Positions 39,226 through 47,858 of a stretch of 64,000 nt of DNA are shown here, piece after piece. This DNA is from Synechococcus sp. Nb3U1 (lineage in GTDB: Bacteria > Cyanobacteriota > Cyanobacteriia > Thermostichales > Thermostichaceae): contig NZ_JAKFYQ010000001.1 in NCBI RefSeq assembly GCF_021533835.1, positions 1,398,079-1,462,078 of the forward strand, in the 5' to 3' direction. Each line of letters starts with the position of its first letter. Within the stretch, counting starts at the first letter, position 1. Both the position numbers and the translations under genes were made by a program. The notes beneath the pieces are model-generated. The model did not search any database. It saw only the letters and a list, made by a program, of their open reading frames with translations, and had not been told where the DNA came from.

Positions 39226-41070
39226 ATGGATCCCCAGACTGACATTGTAGAGGTTAGCAGTGCTTCTCAAGATTTAGAGTTTCTCTACACCCGTGATGTC
39301 GAATTTCGCCAAGAGACCCTTTACTTTTTAGTGGTGGATCGCTTCTTTGATGGGGATCCCGACAATAGTGAAGGGCCAAACCCAGAACTGTATGATCCCG
39401 AACGACAGGATTGGGGCAAGTATTGGGGTGGAGATCTCCAGGGGGTGATCGACAAGCTGGACTATCTGCAGCAGATGGGGATCACCGCCATTTGGCTCAC
39501 CCCGTTGTTTGAGCAGGTGGAGCGATTGTTCATCGAAAGTGCCGCCATGCACGGCTATTGGACAAAAGATTTCAAGCGACTGAATCCTCGCTACATCGGC
39601 AAAGGGGAGGATCCCTCCCTCAACAACCCTAAGCCCACAGTGTTTGATCGGCTGATCGAGGAACTGCACAAGCGCAAGATGAAGCTAGTGTTGGATATCG
39701 TCTGCAACCACAGCAGCCCCGATACGGGCGGAGTGAAGGGGCAGTTGTTCGACGATGGCAAGCTCATCGCTGACTTTAACAATGATGTCAACAACTGGTA
39801 TCACCACTACGGTGAGGTCACCAACTGGGAAGACGAGTGGCAGGTGCAAAACTGCGAATTAGCCGGGTTAGCCACCTTTAACGAAAACAACCCTGACTAT
39901 CGCAACTACATCAAATCGGCCATTAAGCAATGGCTGGATCGGGGTGTAGATGCCCTGCGAGTGGATACCGTCAAGCACATGCCCATCTGGTTTTGGCAGG
40001 AGTTTAATGCCGATATCCAGACCCATAAGCCGGATGTATTCATCTTTGGGGAGTGGATTTACAGTGGCCCAGAGGTGGAGGCATCGCTGCAATTTGCCAA
40101 CTGTTCCGGCATGACCATCCTGGATTTTGGCCTCTGTGTGGCCATTCGGGCAGCATTGGGACAGGGGGCTGCTGGTGGCTTTCACGTCATCGACGACATC
40201 ATCGCCAAAGACTACCGCTACAACGGGGCCACGGAGCTGATCACCTTTATCGACAACCACGACATGTGTCGCTTCCAAACCCTCAACCCCGATCCGGAGA
40301 TGTTGCGGGTGGCGGTGGCGATCATCATGACCAGCCGCGGGATCCCTTGCCTTTACTACGGCACCGAGCAATACCTGCACAACGACACTGATGGCGGCAA
40401 CGATCCCTACAATCGCCCGATGATGGAACACTGGGATCCCGACTCGCCCCTCTATCGGCAAATTCGCCTGTTGTCGGGGTTACGCCGCCTCAACCCGGCT
40501 GTGTCCCTAGGCAGCCAGTGGCGCAAATACCTCACCGAGGATGTCTGGTGCTATAGCCGTCGCTATCGAGATAGCCGCTGCTTTGTCGCCCTCAACCGAG
40601 GCGAAGCCACCCAGCTGGAGCATGTGGAAACCGAATTCCCTGACGGGGAGCACACCTGTATTCTTACCCGCCAAAAGTTCACCGTCAAAGAGGGAGCCAT
40701 TCACGGCCTAGAATTAGCCACCCGTGGCGTCATCGTTCTCAGCCATGTGGGGGAGCGGGTGAAAGGGCAGGTGATCGTGCGGGCCCAACTGAACGGGGTG
40801 AACACCCAACCCGGCGAATGGATCGTGGTGATTGGGGACTGCCCAGAATTGGGGAACTGGGACATGGCCAAGGGCTACCCGCTGGAATACATCAACGCCA
40901 ACACCTGGTTTGGGGAGATCCCCTTCAACGAGAGTGCCGGCAAGGCCATCGCCTACAAATATGTACTGCTGCGGGAGGGACGATCTCCTATCTGGGAAAA
41001 TCTGGTGGCCCGCCGCTGGTTGCTGGCCTCGGAGGGGATTGTCAAATGGCGGGATCAATGGGCAGCTTAA
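39226..41070 (+). CDS. GH13 alpha-amylase-family protein with C-terminal starch-binding domain
   Basis: A 614-residue enzyme acting on alpha-1,4-glucans (glycogen or maltodextrin). The (beta/alpha)8 motifs are DIVCNHSS, DALRVDTVKHMP with nucleophile Asp247, FGEW with acid/base Glu276, and FIDNHDM with Asp346. The last 100 residues (VIVRAQLNGVNTQPGEWIVV, then GDCPELGNWD) are a CBM20 starch-binding module, as in cyclodextrin glucanotransferases. There is no signal peptide, so it probably works in the cytosol on the cell's own glycogen. Its stop overlaps the convergent aldo/keto reductase end by four bases. Confidence 0.92.
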   Translation: MDPQTDIVEVSSASQDLEFLYTRDVEFRQETLYFLVVDRFFDGDPDNSEGPNPELYDPERQDWGKYWGGDLQGVIDKLDYLQQMGITAIWLTPLFEQVERLFIESAAMHGYWTKDFKRLNPRYIGKGEDPSLNNPKPTVFDRLIEELHKRKMKLVLDIVCNHSSPDTGGVKGQLFDDGKLIADFNNDVNNWYHHYGEVTNWEDEWQVQNCELAGLATFNENNPDYRNYIKSAIKQWLDRGVDALRVDTVKHMPIWFWQEFNADIQTHKPDVFIFGEWIYSGPEVEASLQFANCSGMTILDFGLCVAIRAALGQGAAGGFHVIDDIIAKDYRYNGATELITFIDNHDMCRFQTLNPDPEMLRVAVAIIMTSRGIPCLYYGTEQYLHNDTDGGNDPYNRPMMEHWDPDSPLYRQIRLLSGLRRLNPAVSLGSQWRKYLTEDVWCYSRRYRDSRCFVALNRGEATQLEHVETEFPDGEHTCILTRQKFTVKEGAIHGLELATRGVIVLSHVGERVKGQVIVRAQLNGVNTQPGEWIVVIGDCPELGNWDMAKGYPLEYINANTWFGEIPFNESAGKAIAYKYVLLREGRSPIWENLVARRWLLASEGIVKWRDQWAA

Positions 41071-42248
41071 CTCTGAGATAACCGTTTCACCTCTGCCCCA
41101 GAAAGCAACCGATGCGCTTCTTGCAACAAATCAGGGATCCGTTCCCGGTGGGGACTATGGACTAAATAGGGTTGCAAGGTTTTGGCATCCACCTTATCCG
41201 CCCGTTGGCCTGGCAGCCAGCTACCACCATTGCCCAGCAGGTTGTAACGGCCCTTGGCATAGTCCAGCAAGTCATAGGCTAAAACCAAATTGCGCAACAG
41301 CAAAATCAACGGGATATTCACCTGCCCAGGGGTTTCATCGTAGCGGGGTAGACCCTGATGCCAGGTTTTGGCGTAGTGTTCCCCCACCTGCTCGATTAAG
41401 GCTTGCTCCAACCGAGCCAGGATCGGCGGCAACAGCTCATCCACCCGATCCAGCAGATGCACCGCCCGAAGATGTTCATCAAAGTCGCTGGGTCGAGCCG
41501 CCCCAATGCTGAGGGTATGCACCTGCGGATGGGATAGACAAAATAGGTCGTTAAATACCATGGGGCTGAGGGGCTGACACAACCGCACCAGCTTGGCGGG
41601 CGGATCGTAGAGTTTGCCCCCTTTATCCGAAGGGCTGATGATAAATACCCCCATATCCTGCTGGCTAGCAGCCTCGATGGCCGGCCAGTTGGTTTGGTTG
41701 ACGAAGTACCAGTGCAGGTTGACATAGTCAAATCCTCCCGACTGGATCGCCTTAACGATTACCTCGGTCGGCCCGTGGGTGGAGAAGCCGACAAACCGCA
41801 CCCGCCCCTGCCGTACCAGCCGCTGGCAAACCTCCAAACATCCCCCCGGACGCAAGCTTTGCTCCAGATCCTCCCAGTCGTTCAACCCATGGATGGCCAA
41901 CAGATCCACGTAGTCTAGGTTCAGGTAGGCCATCGATTTCTCGAACTTGGCCAGGAATTGCTTCGGATCGGCACTGGGGCCAATTTTGGTTTGGACAATC
42001 AGCTCTTGGCGGGGTAACTGGGGCAGAATGCGGCCCAACTGCATCTCGGAGGTGCCATAGCCACGGGCGGTTTCGATGTGGTTGATGCCGACTTCCAAAG
42101 CCCGTCGGATCGTTGCCTCCAAGTTTTGCTGCCCTTCTGCAGGGATCCCAGACCAGGGGGCATCTTGCCACTTGTGCTGATAGCGCATACCGCCACAACT
42201 GAGCACAGGCATAGCTAACTCAGTGCGCCCAAATCTGCGATACTGCAT
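41067..42248 (-). CDS. aldo/keto reductase family protein
   Basis: An NADPH-type oxidoreductase, 393 residues from ATG 42248 (MQYRRFGRTELAMP), which has GGGAGG four bases ahead; a longer start at 42260 is possible. The family motifs are GINHIETARGYGTSEMQLG, IVQTKIGPS, YVDLLAIHGLND and RFVGFSTHGP. The catalytic Tyr lies in RGYG. The C-terminal 150 residues are longer than in simple aldo/keto reductases, but the CxxCxxC ferredoxin motif seen in related long forms is absent. The substrate is unknown. Confidence 0.88.
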   Translation of the reverse strand: MQYRRFGRTELAMPVLSCGGMRYQHKWQDAPWSGIPAEGQQNLEATIRRALEVGINHIETARGYGTSEMQLGRILPQLPRQELIVQTKIGPSADPKQFLAKFEKSMAYLNLDYVDLLAIHGLNDWEDLEQSLRPGGCLEVCQRLVRQGRVRFVGFSTHGPTEVIVKAIQSGGFDYVNLHWYFVNQTNWPAIEAASQQDMGVFIISPSDKGGKLYDPPAKLVRLCQPLSPMVFNDLFCLSHPQVHTLSIGAARPSDFDEHLRAVHLLDRVDELLPPILARLEQALIEQVGEHYAKTWHQGLPRYDETPGQVNIPLILLLRNLVLAYDLLDYAKGRYNLLGNGGSWLPGQRADKVDAKTLQPYLVHSPHRERIPDLLQEAHRLLSGAEVKRLSQS

Positions 42249-42382
42249 GGTGCCTCCCATGGACTAGCTCCATTTTAGGGCGGGGTTAAACTATCCCACT
42301 GCTAAAGCTTAGCTCCTGAACCAACCTCGAAGGGGGCAGCAAGAGAGTGCGCTAGATTGTTCTGAAGATGCTCCGAAAAGTA

Positions 42383-42456
42383 CGGGGTTGACGGGGCTCG
42401 AACCCGCAACTTCCGCCGTGACAGGGCGGTGCTCTAACCAATTGAACTACAACCCC
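42383..42456 (-). tRNA. tRNA-Asp(GTC)
   Basis: The minus strand folds as a full cloverleaf: acceptor GGGGTTG/CAACCCC, discriminator G, anticodon stem CCGCC/GGCGG with loop CTGTCAC (anticodon GTC), T arm GCGGGTTCGAGCCCCGT. CCA is not encoded. Confidence 0.95.
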
Positions 42457-42505
42457 AGTAGTTGCGAATATCAATTATGCAGTCCGATGAGGATAGTTGT
42501 CAATC

Positions 42506-42994
42506 ATGGTGGTGAGTTTAACGGCACAGGCCGCAGCTCTAGTGGATACGGCCCCACAAAACGGGATCCCAACCGCAGCGATGCAACAGGTGGCGGATGT
42601 GCTGACGGAGGTGGCCCAACACCTGGATCATTTGCAATACACAACCTTGCGCTACCCGGATGGCGGTTGGCTGACGGTGCGCGTGGTGGAGAAGCCCGCT
42701 CAAGAGGGATCCGAACCGATTACCCACCTGTGGATCCCAGCCTTTGGGCACATTGAAGATGCCCAGACTACACTGGCGGAACTGAGCAGCCAAGCCCCGG
42801 ATCTGGAAGCCGCCCCCTTTGGGGTTCTGGAGCTGTTGTTCTTGGGATTGGGCCTCTCCCGTGCTGATGGGATTGTTTTTTATGACCAAGCGGGGGACCG
42901 TCAACAGGGCAAAACCGTGGCTTCCCAACCCCTAACGGAGCAAATTAACCAAGCCATCCAAGGTTCCGCACCTCCCCCCAACTCGGTGGCTTAA
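42506..42994 (+). CDS. conserved hypothetical protein, about 162 residues
   Basis: A soluble, mostly acidic protein. Recognisable stretches are LTEVAQHLDHLQYTTLRYPD, GWLTVRVVEKPA and a hydrophobic LGVLELLFLGLGLS-like core (FGVLELLFLGLGLSRADGIV). I know no function for it. GAGGA at 42489-42493 serves either TTG 42497 or ATG 42506. It lies between two tRNA genes. Normal GGATCC density suggests resident DNA. Confidence 0.65.
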   Translation: MVVSLTAQAAALVDTAPQNGIPTAAMQQVADVLTEVAQHLDHLQYTTLRYPDGGWLTVRVVEKPAQEGSEPITHLWIPAFGHIEDAQTTLAELSSQAPDLEAAPFGVLELLFLGLGLSRADGIVFYDQAGDRQQGKTVASQPLTEQINQAIQGSAPPPNSVA

Positions 42995-43142
42995 TCCGGA
43001 TGGGTCGTCCCAAGAATGGGATCCCTGCCGATGGGGCAAAAGGGGGATCCCGTTTCCTCTCATCTGGTTGGATCCATAGGAAAAAGAGGCTAAGGCAGTT
43101 GCCTAGCGATACTTCCATCCCCTATGATGGGAAACGCTTCAA

Positions 43143-43214
43143 TCCTCGGTAGCTCAGCGGTAGAGCGGTCGGCTGTTAACCGATTGGTCGCAAGTTCGAA
43201 TCTTGCCCGGGGAG
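43143..43214 (+). tRNA. tRNA-Asn(GTT)
   Basis: A cloverleaf with acceptor TCCTCGG/CCGGGGA (one G-U), anticodon stem TCGG/CCGA with loop CTGTTAA (anticodon GTT), T arm GCAAGTTCGAATCTTGC, discriminator G. CCA is not encoded. A miniature element begins eight bases downstream. Confidence 0.95.
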
Positions 43215-43221
43215 TTCAACC

Positions 43222-43328
43222 TACAGCCTTTTCCAGCGTTATCTGGGCCAGCAGATTCAGGTCAATCCCTTGCTCCACAAGTTTTTTTGCCCAGCTCAAA
43301 GGCCTGTGTAAAGTCGGAAAAGGCTGTA
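43222..43328. repeat. miniature element copy D
   Basis: 107 bases with perfect 13-base ends TACAGCCTTTTCC and GGAAAAGGCTGTA and TA at both edges. It lies between tRNA-Asn and ppa. This copy and copy E are closest to the consensus. Confidence 0.88.
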
Positions 43329-43419
43329 TTGACCTGTCTGCACAGTTACCTTGGTGTGAGGGATCGCTTCGATTTATAATGCCCTCTGGCTGTTCATTCG
43401 TCCCCTGAGGATACTTGCT

Positions 43420-43932
43420 GTGATCGATCTGTCTCGGATCCCTGCCCAACCCAAGCCTGGCCTCCTCAACGTGCTAATTGAAATTCCTGGGGGCAGCAAA
43501 AATAAGTACGAGTTCGATAAAGACATGGGAGCGATGGCACTGGATCGGGTGCTTTACTCCTCAGTGCAATATCCCTACGATTACGGCTTTGTGCCCAATA
43601 CCCTGGCTGGAGACGGGGATCCCTTGGATGGCATGGTGATCATGGATCAACCCACGTTTCCCGGTTGTGTGATCACGGTGCGCCCCTTGGGTATGCTGCA
43701 GATGATCGATGGTGGGGATCCCGATGAAAAGTTGCTCTGTGTGCCTGCGAAGGATCCCCGCTATGCCTCAGTGAACACACTCGAGGATGTGGCCCAGCAC
43801 CGTCTGGATGAGATCGCGGAATTTTTCGGCACCTACAAGCGCCTCGAGAAAAAAGAGACCCAGATCTTGGGCTGGAAGGGACTACAAGAAACCCAAGCGA
43901 TTATCGCGGCCAGCCTGGCTGCCTACCAGTAG
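43420..43932 (+). CDS. ppa: inorganic pyrophosphatase
   Basis: A family I soluble pyrophosphatase, 170 residues, that hydrolyses pyrophosphate and drives biosynthesis. Active-site motifs: [22 protein letters not shown], and [10 protein letters not shown] with the three metal-binding Asp (signature D-x-D-P-x-D). Later: VPAKDPRY and [10 protein letters not shown]. The start is GTG 43420 with TGAGG upstream. It is a single gene. Confidence 0.96.
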   Translation: MIDLSRIPAQPKPGLLNVLIEIPGGSKNKYEFDKDMGAMALDRVLYSSVQYPYDYGFVPNTLAGDGDPLDGMVIMDQPTFPGCVITVRPLGMLQMIDGGDPDEKLLCVPAKDPRYASVNTLEDVAQHRLDEIAEFFGTYKRLEKKETQILGWKGLQETQAIIAASLAAYQ

Positions 43933-44116
43933 GCTCCCGCTTATCCAGGTTCATAGTCGTCTGACAGGGGTTCTAAGCAGCCTCAGACCCTGCATGAACT
44001 CGGGAAAAGCTGCGGACTTGAGTCTAAAACGCGTTTTGCCCAATGGACAAGACAGCCTGAACGAGGGTGAAGTCGAACAGGCCGTTGACCAAATAAGAAT
44101 AAGATCCACATCAGAT

Positions 44117-44635
44117 CTACATCACCGCCAAACTTTGTAAAAACGGGGATCCCTGCATCGCCAGTTGATGGCTGTGGTTCATGCGATCTGTTAGCAAGTA
44201 AGCCACAGGAGGATACCCCATAAGCCGTTGACGCGGCTGGGGCAGATGCTCATTGCCGAAATGGCGGCGATACTCCTCAGAATCCACAAAGGCGTTGACC
44301 ATCGCCTGCAAGCCCTGACGCACCAAAATGTCGTGGTAGGCTGCTACCTCAGCCCTGTGGGCTGGAGCCCGACCCAAAAAGTGCTTGAACCCCTGCTCCA
44401 CACAGCGCGTATTGCAACCCGCATTAAAAAAGAGCTGCTGATAGAGATGGGATCCCCCTATTTGTCGAACCAAACGCTTAACACCCACCCGGCCCCGTAG
44501 AAAATCCTGCTCAATTTTTTCCAGCTCACCTGCTTTTTCGTGCTGATAGGGCTGGCGTTCCAAAATCTGCTGATAGGCAGCGCGCAAAAGATTCTGTAAA
44601 GCTTGAGGATCCCGACTTCGCTGACGTGACTCCAT
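44117..44635 (-). CDS. single-domain phycobilisome linker polypeptide
   Basis: 172 residues holding one PBS-linker domain. Typical segments are AYQQILERQPYQ, LRGRVGVKRLVRQIGGSHLY, FKHFLGRAPAHRAEVAAYHD and VNAFVDSEEYRRHFG. Rod, rod-core and core linkers use this domain to join phycobilisome discs; here the usual C-terminal capping domain and CpcG-type extension are missing and no phycocyanin or allophycocyanin genes are adjacent. SD GGGAGC precedes ATG 44635. It is divergent from the operon at 45.1-48.6 kb, two products of which resemble phycobiliproteins. Confidence 0.85.
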   Translation of the reverse strand: MESRQRSRDPQALQNLLRAAYQQILERQPYQHEKAGELEKIEQDFLRGRVGVKRLVRQIGGSHLYQQLFFNAGCNTRCVEQGFKHFLGRAPAHRAEVAAYHDILVRQGLQAMVNAFVDSEEYRRHFGNEHLPQPRQRLMGYPPVAYLLTDRMNHSHQLAMQGSPFLQSLAVM

Positions 44636-45060
44636 GATGGTTGCTCCCTATAAACGAGACTAACAGAAAAGGTTAAATTTGCGAAAAAGGCAAGAAGACC
44701 CATTAAAGAAATGATGAAGCTGTTGTAGGGTTGGAATTAAGCTCATCAATCTCAGAACAGCTCAAAACAGAAGGAAGTAAAGGCTCTCATCCAGATTTAT
44801 CTTGTCAGCAGAATCACTTGTTAGGTTTTGCGATAAATATTCACGAAAAATACTTGAGCTAAATCTATTTCCGTAATTCTACTTCCCAAAAAAACTTAAT
44901 CAATAAAAATTCCGTATTTACTCGTAGTTAAGGATTATTTCATTTCTATTCACAGAACCATAGCTAAAATGCAGAATACAAAAGAGGGCTTTTCTTTATT
45001 CCTAGCCAGCTCATTATTCCAGATCATTCCATGTGCTGAGCACCTCGGTGGATCCCATTT
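44636..45060. promoter_or_regulatory. AT-rich divergent control region of the linker gene and the ferredoxin/V4R operon
   Basis: 425 bases without a supported gene, visibly richer in A/T than its surroundings. A small dyad, GTGCTGAGCAC (45033-45043), lies 17 bases before the ferredoxin start. No known operator was recognised. Confidence 0.4.
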
Positions 45061-45546
45061 ATGGTTAAACAAATTCGACTGGAACCTCTGTCTCGCATCT
45101 CTGAAGTAGATACCTATAGCAACCTGCTATCGGCGATTCTTTCCGAAGATTTACATGTTTCGCGGGAATGTAATGGTCGCGGCATTTGTGCCACCTGTCA
45201 CATCTACGTCAAAGAGGGCTTAGGCAGTTTAACGCCAATGACCCCGCGCGAGTCGAAAACACTTGAGGTCATCACCAGTGCAAAAACCAATTCGCGCCTT
45301 GCCTGTCAAGCCAGAGTGGTTTCCGATGGTGTGGTGGTGGAGTTGCCGCCAGGAATGTACGTAAACTCCCTACATGATGTGGAAGTTCTCATCGGCAGAC
45401 GAGCGGAACAAGACTTGCTCCATCCCCGTACAGGGAAAGTTTTGGTAGAGCAAGACAAAGTCATTACTCGTTCCACCATTAAGCAACTGGAAAATGAAGA
45501 TTTCCACCTGATTGGTAGCACCCTAGCGCAAACTCGGGAAGTTTGA
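45061..45546 (+). CDS. 2Fe-2S ferredoxin with C-terminal extension (PAP-operon type)
   Basis: 161 residues. The cluster ligands are Cys37, Cys43, Cys46 and Cys82 (C-x5-C-x2-C, then LACQ), a spacing closer to adrenodoxin/bacterial type than to photosynthetic PetF, which has C-x4-C-x2-C. About 70 residues after the ferredoxin domain have no clear match (LIGRRAEQDLLHPRTGKVLV). It is first in a six-gene operon that recalls the slr0144-slr0152 cluster of Synechocystis, where ferredoxins also occur. No strong SD precedes ATG 45061. Confidence 0.82.
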   Translation: MVKQIRLEPLSRISEVDTYSNLLSAILSEDLHVSRECNGRGICATCHIYVKEGLGSLTPMTPRESKTLEVITSAKTNSRLACQARVVSDGVVVELPPGMYVNSLHDVEVLIGRRAEQDLLHPRTGKVLVEQDKVITRSTIKQLENEDFHLIGSTLAQTREV

Positions 45547-45606
45547 AAGCTGATATTTAGGGATCCTCAATTGAACTGTTTGTATCTGTTCCATCAGGAG
45601 AGACCT

Positions 45607-46290
45607 ATGACCACCTCTACATCTCGACCCGATCCTCGTCCCGCTGTCAAAATGCCCACCGGTCGTGAAAAACATTCCCACTACAGTTATCGCGATTTCT
45701 TTCGGTTTAATCGAGAGCAAGGAACGATCATCGATTGGAACAACACCCAAAACCTCCTGCTCAGCGAGGACTTTATCGTTGGCCTACAGACGGGATTGGA
45801 ACGGGAAGTGGGGGATGCCTCTGCTGCTGTGATGTACACAATTGGCATGGATTGGGGCACTCGGGATTCGGTGTATTTCTCGGAATGGTATGAGCGGGAG
45901 TATGGGGTCGGGGTCAAGCAATCCAACCTCCTCTTTCTGCTGGAAACGTGGTGGTGGCCCTTTACCGCTCAGGGTTGGGGCAAGTGGGAAGTGGAAACCG
46001 AATCGAAACAAAAGGGATTTTTGTTTATCAATCTGTTCGATTCAATGGTGGCCCGCACGCTTGGAGATGTGGGCAAACCGGTTTGCCATCTCTATGCCGG
46101 TTTGTTTGCTGGATTCTTCACCGCCATGACCTCCAGAGAGCTGGGATGCATCGAGATCCAGTGCTACGCCATGGGGGAAACCTACTGCAAGTTCCTCTTG
46201 GGCGGACAAGAGCGGATTGATGCTGCCAATTTCTGGATTACGGAAGGGGCAAGTGCACGCGAGATCGAACATCGTTTGCACCAATTGTGA
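45607..46290 (+). CDS. V4R-domain protein (Slr0144-like)
   Basis: 227 residues from ATG 45607, with CAGGAGAG just ahead. The C-terminal half is a V4R (4-vinyl reductase/BchJ-like) domain: SRELGCIEIQCYAMGETYCKFLL with the conserved Cys pair, a small-molecule-binding fold. The N-terminal half has YRDFFRFNREQGTIIDWNN. In Synechocystis such a protein opens the PAP operon linked to photosystem II assembly. Ligand unknown. Confidence 0.8.
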   Translation: MTTSTSRPDPRPAVKMPTGREKHSHYSYRDFFRFNREQGTIIDWNNTQNLLLSEDFIVGLQTGLEREVGDASAAVMYTIGMDWGTRDSVYFSEWYEREYGVGVKQSNLLFLLETWWWPFTAQGWGKWEVETESKQKGFLFINLFDSMVARTLGDVGKPVCHLYAGLFAGFFTAMTSRELGCIEIQCYAMGETYCKFLLGGQERIDAANFWITEGASAREIEHRLHQL

Positions 46291-46335
46291 TCACCTGTGA
46301 TCGCCGTTTATACCCAAACGTTTAGAGATTCAGCC

Positions 46336-46617
46336 ATGCTCACCCTACACCCTGGTCGAGATTTAACTCAGCCGCTGTTGGCTTTTTTGGAAGGGTTGAA
46401 CTGGGACAACCGCCCCCTCACTCCTACCTTGCCGACAGAGGATCCCATCCCTGACGCACCTGGAATCCTGCCGCTCACCCAGTCAGTCGGACAGTTTTTT
46501 GCTGCCTTGGCCTGGTCAGGAACCCGACCGCGTCCAGAGCCGGTGCCTGAATTGCCGGAGGAGGATCCCTTCACTCTCGACGATTTTGCTGCTTTGTTTG
46601 GCGGGGCTTTGCTTTAG
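46336..46617 (+). CDS. small Pro/acid-rich protein of the V4R operon (Slr0145 position)
   Basis: 93 residues from ATG 46336 (MLTLHPGRDLTQPLLAFLEG); GTG 46297 would add 13. Rich in Pro, Asp and Glu with a short hydrophobic patch. I see no domain. Its place between the first V4R gene and the phycobiliprotein-like genes corresponds to slr0145. Confidence 0.6.
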   Translation: MLTLHPGRDLTQPLLAFLEGLNWDNRPLTPTLPTEDPIPDAPGILPLTQSVGQFFAALAWSGTRPRPEPVPELPEEDPFTLDDFAALFGGALL

Positions 46618-46697
46618 AGAGTTGCCCTAGAAGCACCCCGACCTCTTTTGCTGACTTGAATGGCTCTCGATTCTAAGTGCTTAAGGAACCCCCTCCT

Positions 46698-47270
46698 ATG
46701 GATGACATCTACTCCTGGTCAGAACGCATTGCCGATCGAGAAGGTGACTACCTGCCACCCGATGATTTGCAAAGCCTGATTCGCTACTCTCTCTCCTTTC
46801 AAGAACGCTTGGATCTATACCAAGTGTTTCAACAACAAGAATTGGACTGGATCCAAAAAGTCTTACACCAGCAGGGATCCACAGACACTGCCGACTTGTC
46901 CCCTGCCCAGCGCCTCTTGGCCCGTCAATTGGCCTTGTGTTTGCGCTCCGTCGGATTAAGCCTACTCATGGGGGATCCCTCACAACTCCAACAATGGATC
47001 TGTGGAGCCACGGAACTTTATCTGGGCCTGCCGGAAGCCCTTGACCAGCTCTGGGCTGTCATGCAGGGATCCCGGCAGATGGGGCCGACCCTCACCGATG
47101 ACCAACGGGATTTGCTCTCCCCCTATTGGCAAATGCTACGGGCTGCCTGTCCTAGCCAAGCCCCTCAGCCCCAGGCAGAACCCAGCCCTTCCCCGCCAGT
47201 TGTGGCCGAAGTGGAACCCGCCCACTCTTCTCCAGAACCAGCCCTCACCCTGATGGAAATGTTTGTTTAA
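46698..47270 (+). CDS. phycobiliprotein-like protein without bilin cysteine (PAP operon)
   Basis: 190 residues from ATG 46698, AAGGA upstream. The N-terminal 120 residues align by eye with its neighbour at 47304: EGDYLPPDDLQSLIRY against EGRYLHPDELKSLHDY, then a shared LYQVFQQQELDWI-type helix and LSLLMGDPSQLQ. This is the helical order of phycobilisome proteins. At the position of the bilin Cys-x-Arg-Asp it has Leu-Ala-Arg-Gln, so no chromophore is expected. The tail is Pro/Glu-rich and disordered. Confidence 0.65.
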   Translation: MDDIYSWSERIADREGDYLPPDDLQSLIRYSLSFQERLDLYQVFQQQELDWIQKVLHQQGSTDTADLSPAQRLLARQLALCLRSVGLSLLMGDPSQLQQWICGATELYLGLPEALDQLWAVMQGSRQMGPTLTDDQRDLLSPYWQMLRAACPSQAPQPQAEPSPSPPVVAEVEPAHSSPEPALTLMEMFV

Positions 47271-47303
47271 CTCACACCTGCTTGAACAAGGGAGTGACCA
47301 CCC

Positions 47304-47774
47304 ATGAACTTGATATTTGCTGAGCTAATTCAGAACACCGAAGGCCGTTACCTGCACCCGGATGAACTCAAAAGTCTGCACGACTATGTAGAAGGGATCC
47401 CGAAGCGAGTGCGCATCTACCAAGTGCTCCAGGCCAAAGAGAGTGAACTGCTGGATCGGGTGATCGAGAAATTTCAGCCAATGCTACCCAACTTGACCCG
47501 TCGGCATGGAGCCTTGGCCTGGGAACGGTGTCGCCGCGATCTAAGTATGGTGTGGCGCTACTGCTGCATGGCCATGTTGCTTAATGACGAAGACTACCTG
47601 CGGGATAAATTGCTCTACTGGCTGGAGACCATCCTCAAATCTTTCAAAATGCGCGACGAATGCAAGCCTGCCTACAAGCTGATGCTCGACTACCTCCCCT
47701 ATGTCTTCGGAGCAGAAGAAAGCGAAATGATTCGCCCTTACCTCATTTTGGCCAAGACGATGCTGGTCAGCTAG
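47304..47774 (+). CDS. phycobiliprotein-like protein with conserved C-x-R-D site (PAP operon)
   Basis: 156 residues, all helical. The order of segments follows phycobiliproteins: GRYLHPDELKSL (like GRFLS..EL), RCRRDLSMVWRYCCMAMLLND (like [21 protein letters not shown]), and LLYWLETILKSF. Cys76-Arg-Arg78-Asp79 falls exactly on the Cys84-x-Arg-Asp that attaches and holds bilin in phycocyanin and allophycocyanin alpha subunits. It may bind a bilin or be a structural relative only. SD GGGAGTGA precedes ATG 47304. Confidence 0.7.
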   Translation: MNLIFAELIQNTEGRYLHPDELKSLHDYVEGIPKRVRIYQVLQAKESELLDRVIEKFQPMLPNLTRRHGALAWERCRRDLSMVWRYCCMAMLLNDEDYLRDKLLYWLETILKSFKMRDECKPAYKLMLDYLPYVFGAEESEMIRPYLILAKTMLVS

Positions 47775-47858
47775 CCCCGGAGGGTTAACCGAGCACCCAA
47801 TCCTGAACAATCTGGAGTCCGCTTTCTCGCCGTTATCCAACTGCCCAGGAGGAAAATC

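Noticed and set aside
42388-42756. Plus-strand frame starting inside tRNA-Asp
   Set aside because: Its first residues are the complement of the tRNA; the rest overlaps a better-supported gene.
27338-43328. Repeated sequences as a CRISPR array
   Set aside because: Copies lie kilobases apart with inverted ends and no regular short repeats or spacers, so they are miniature transposable elements.
43975-44016. A sixth, partial copy of the miniature element
   Set aside because: CCTGCATGAACTCGGGAAAA resembles the right end, but the left end and TA edges are not recognisable.
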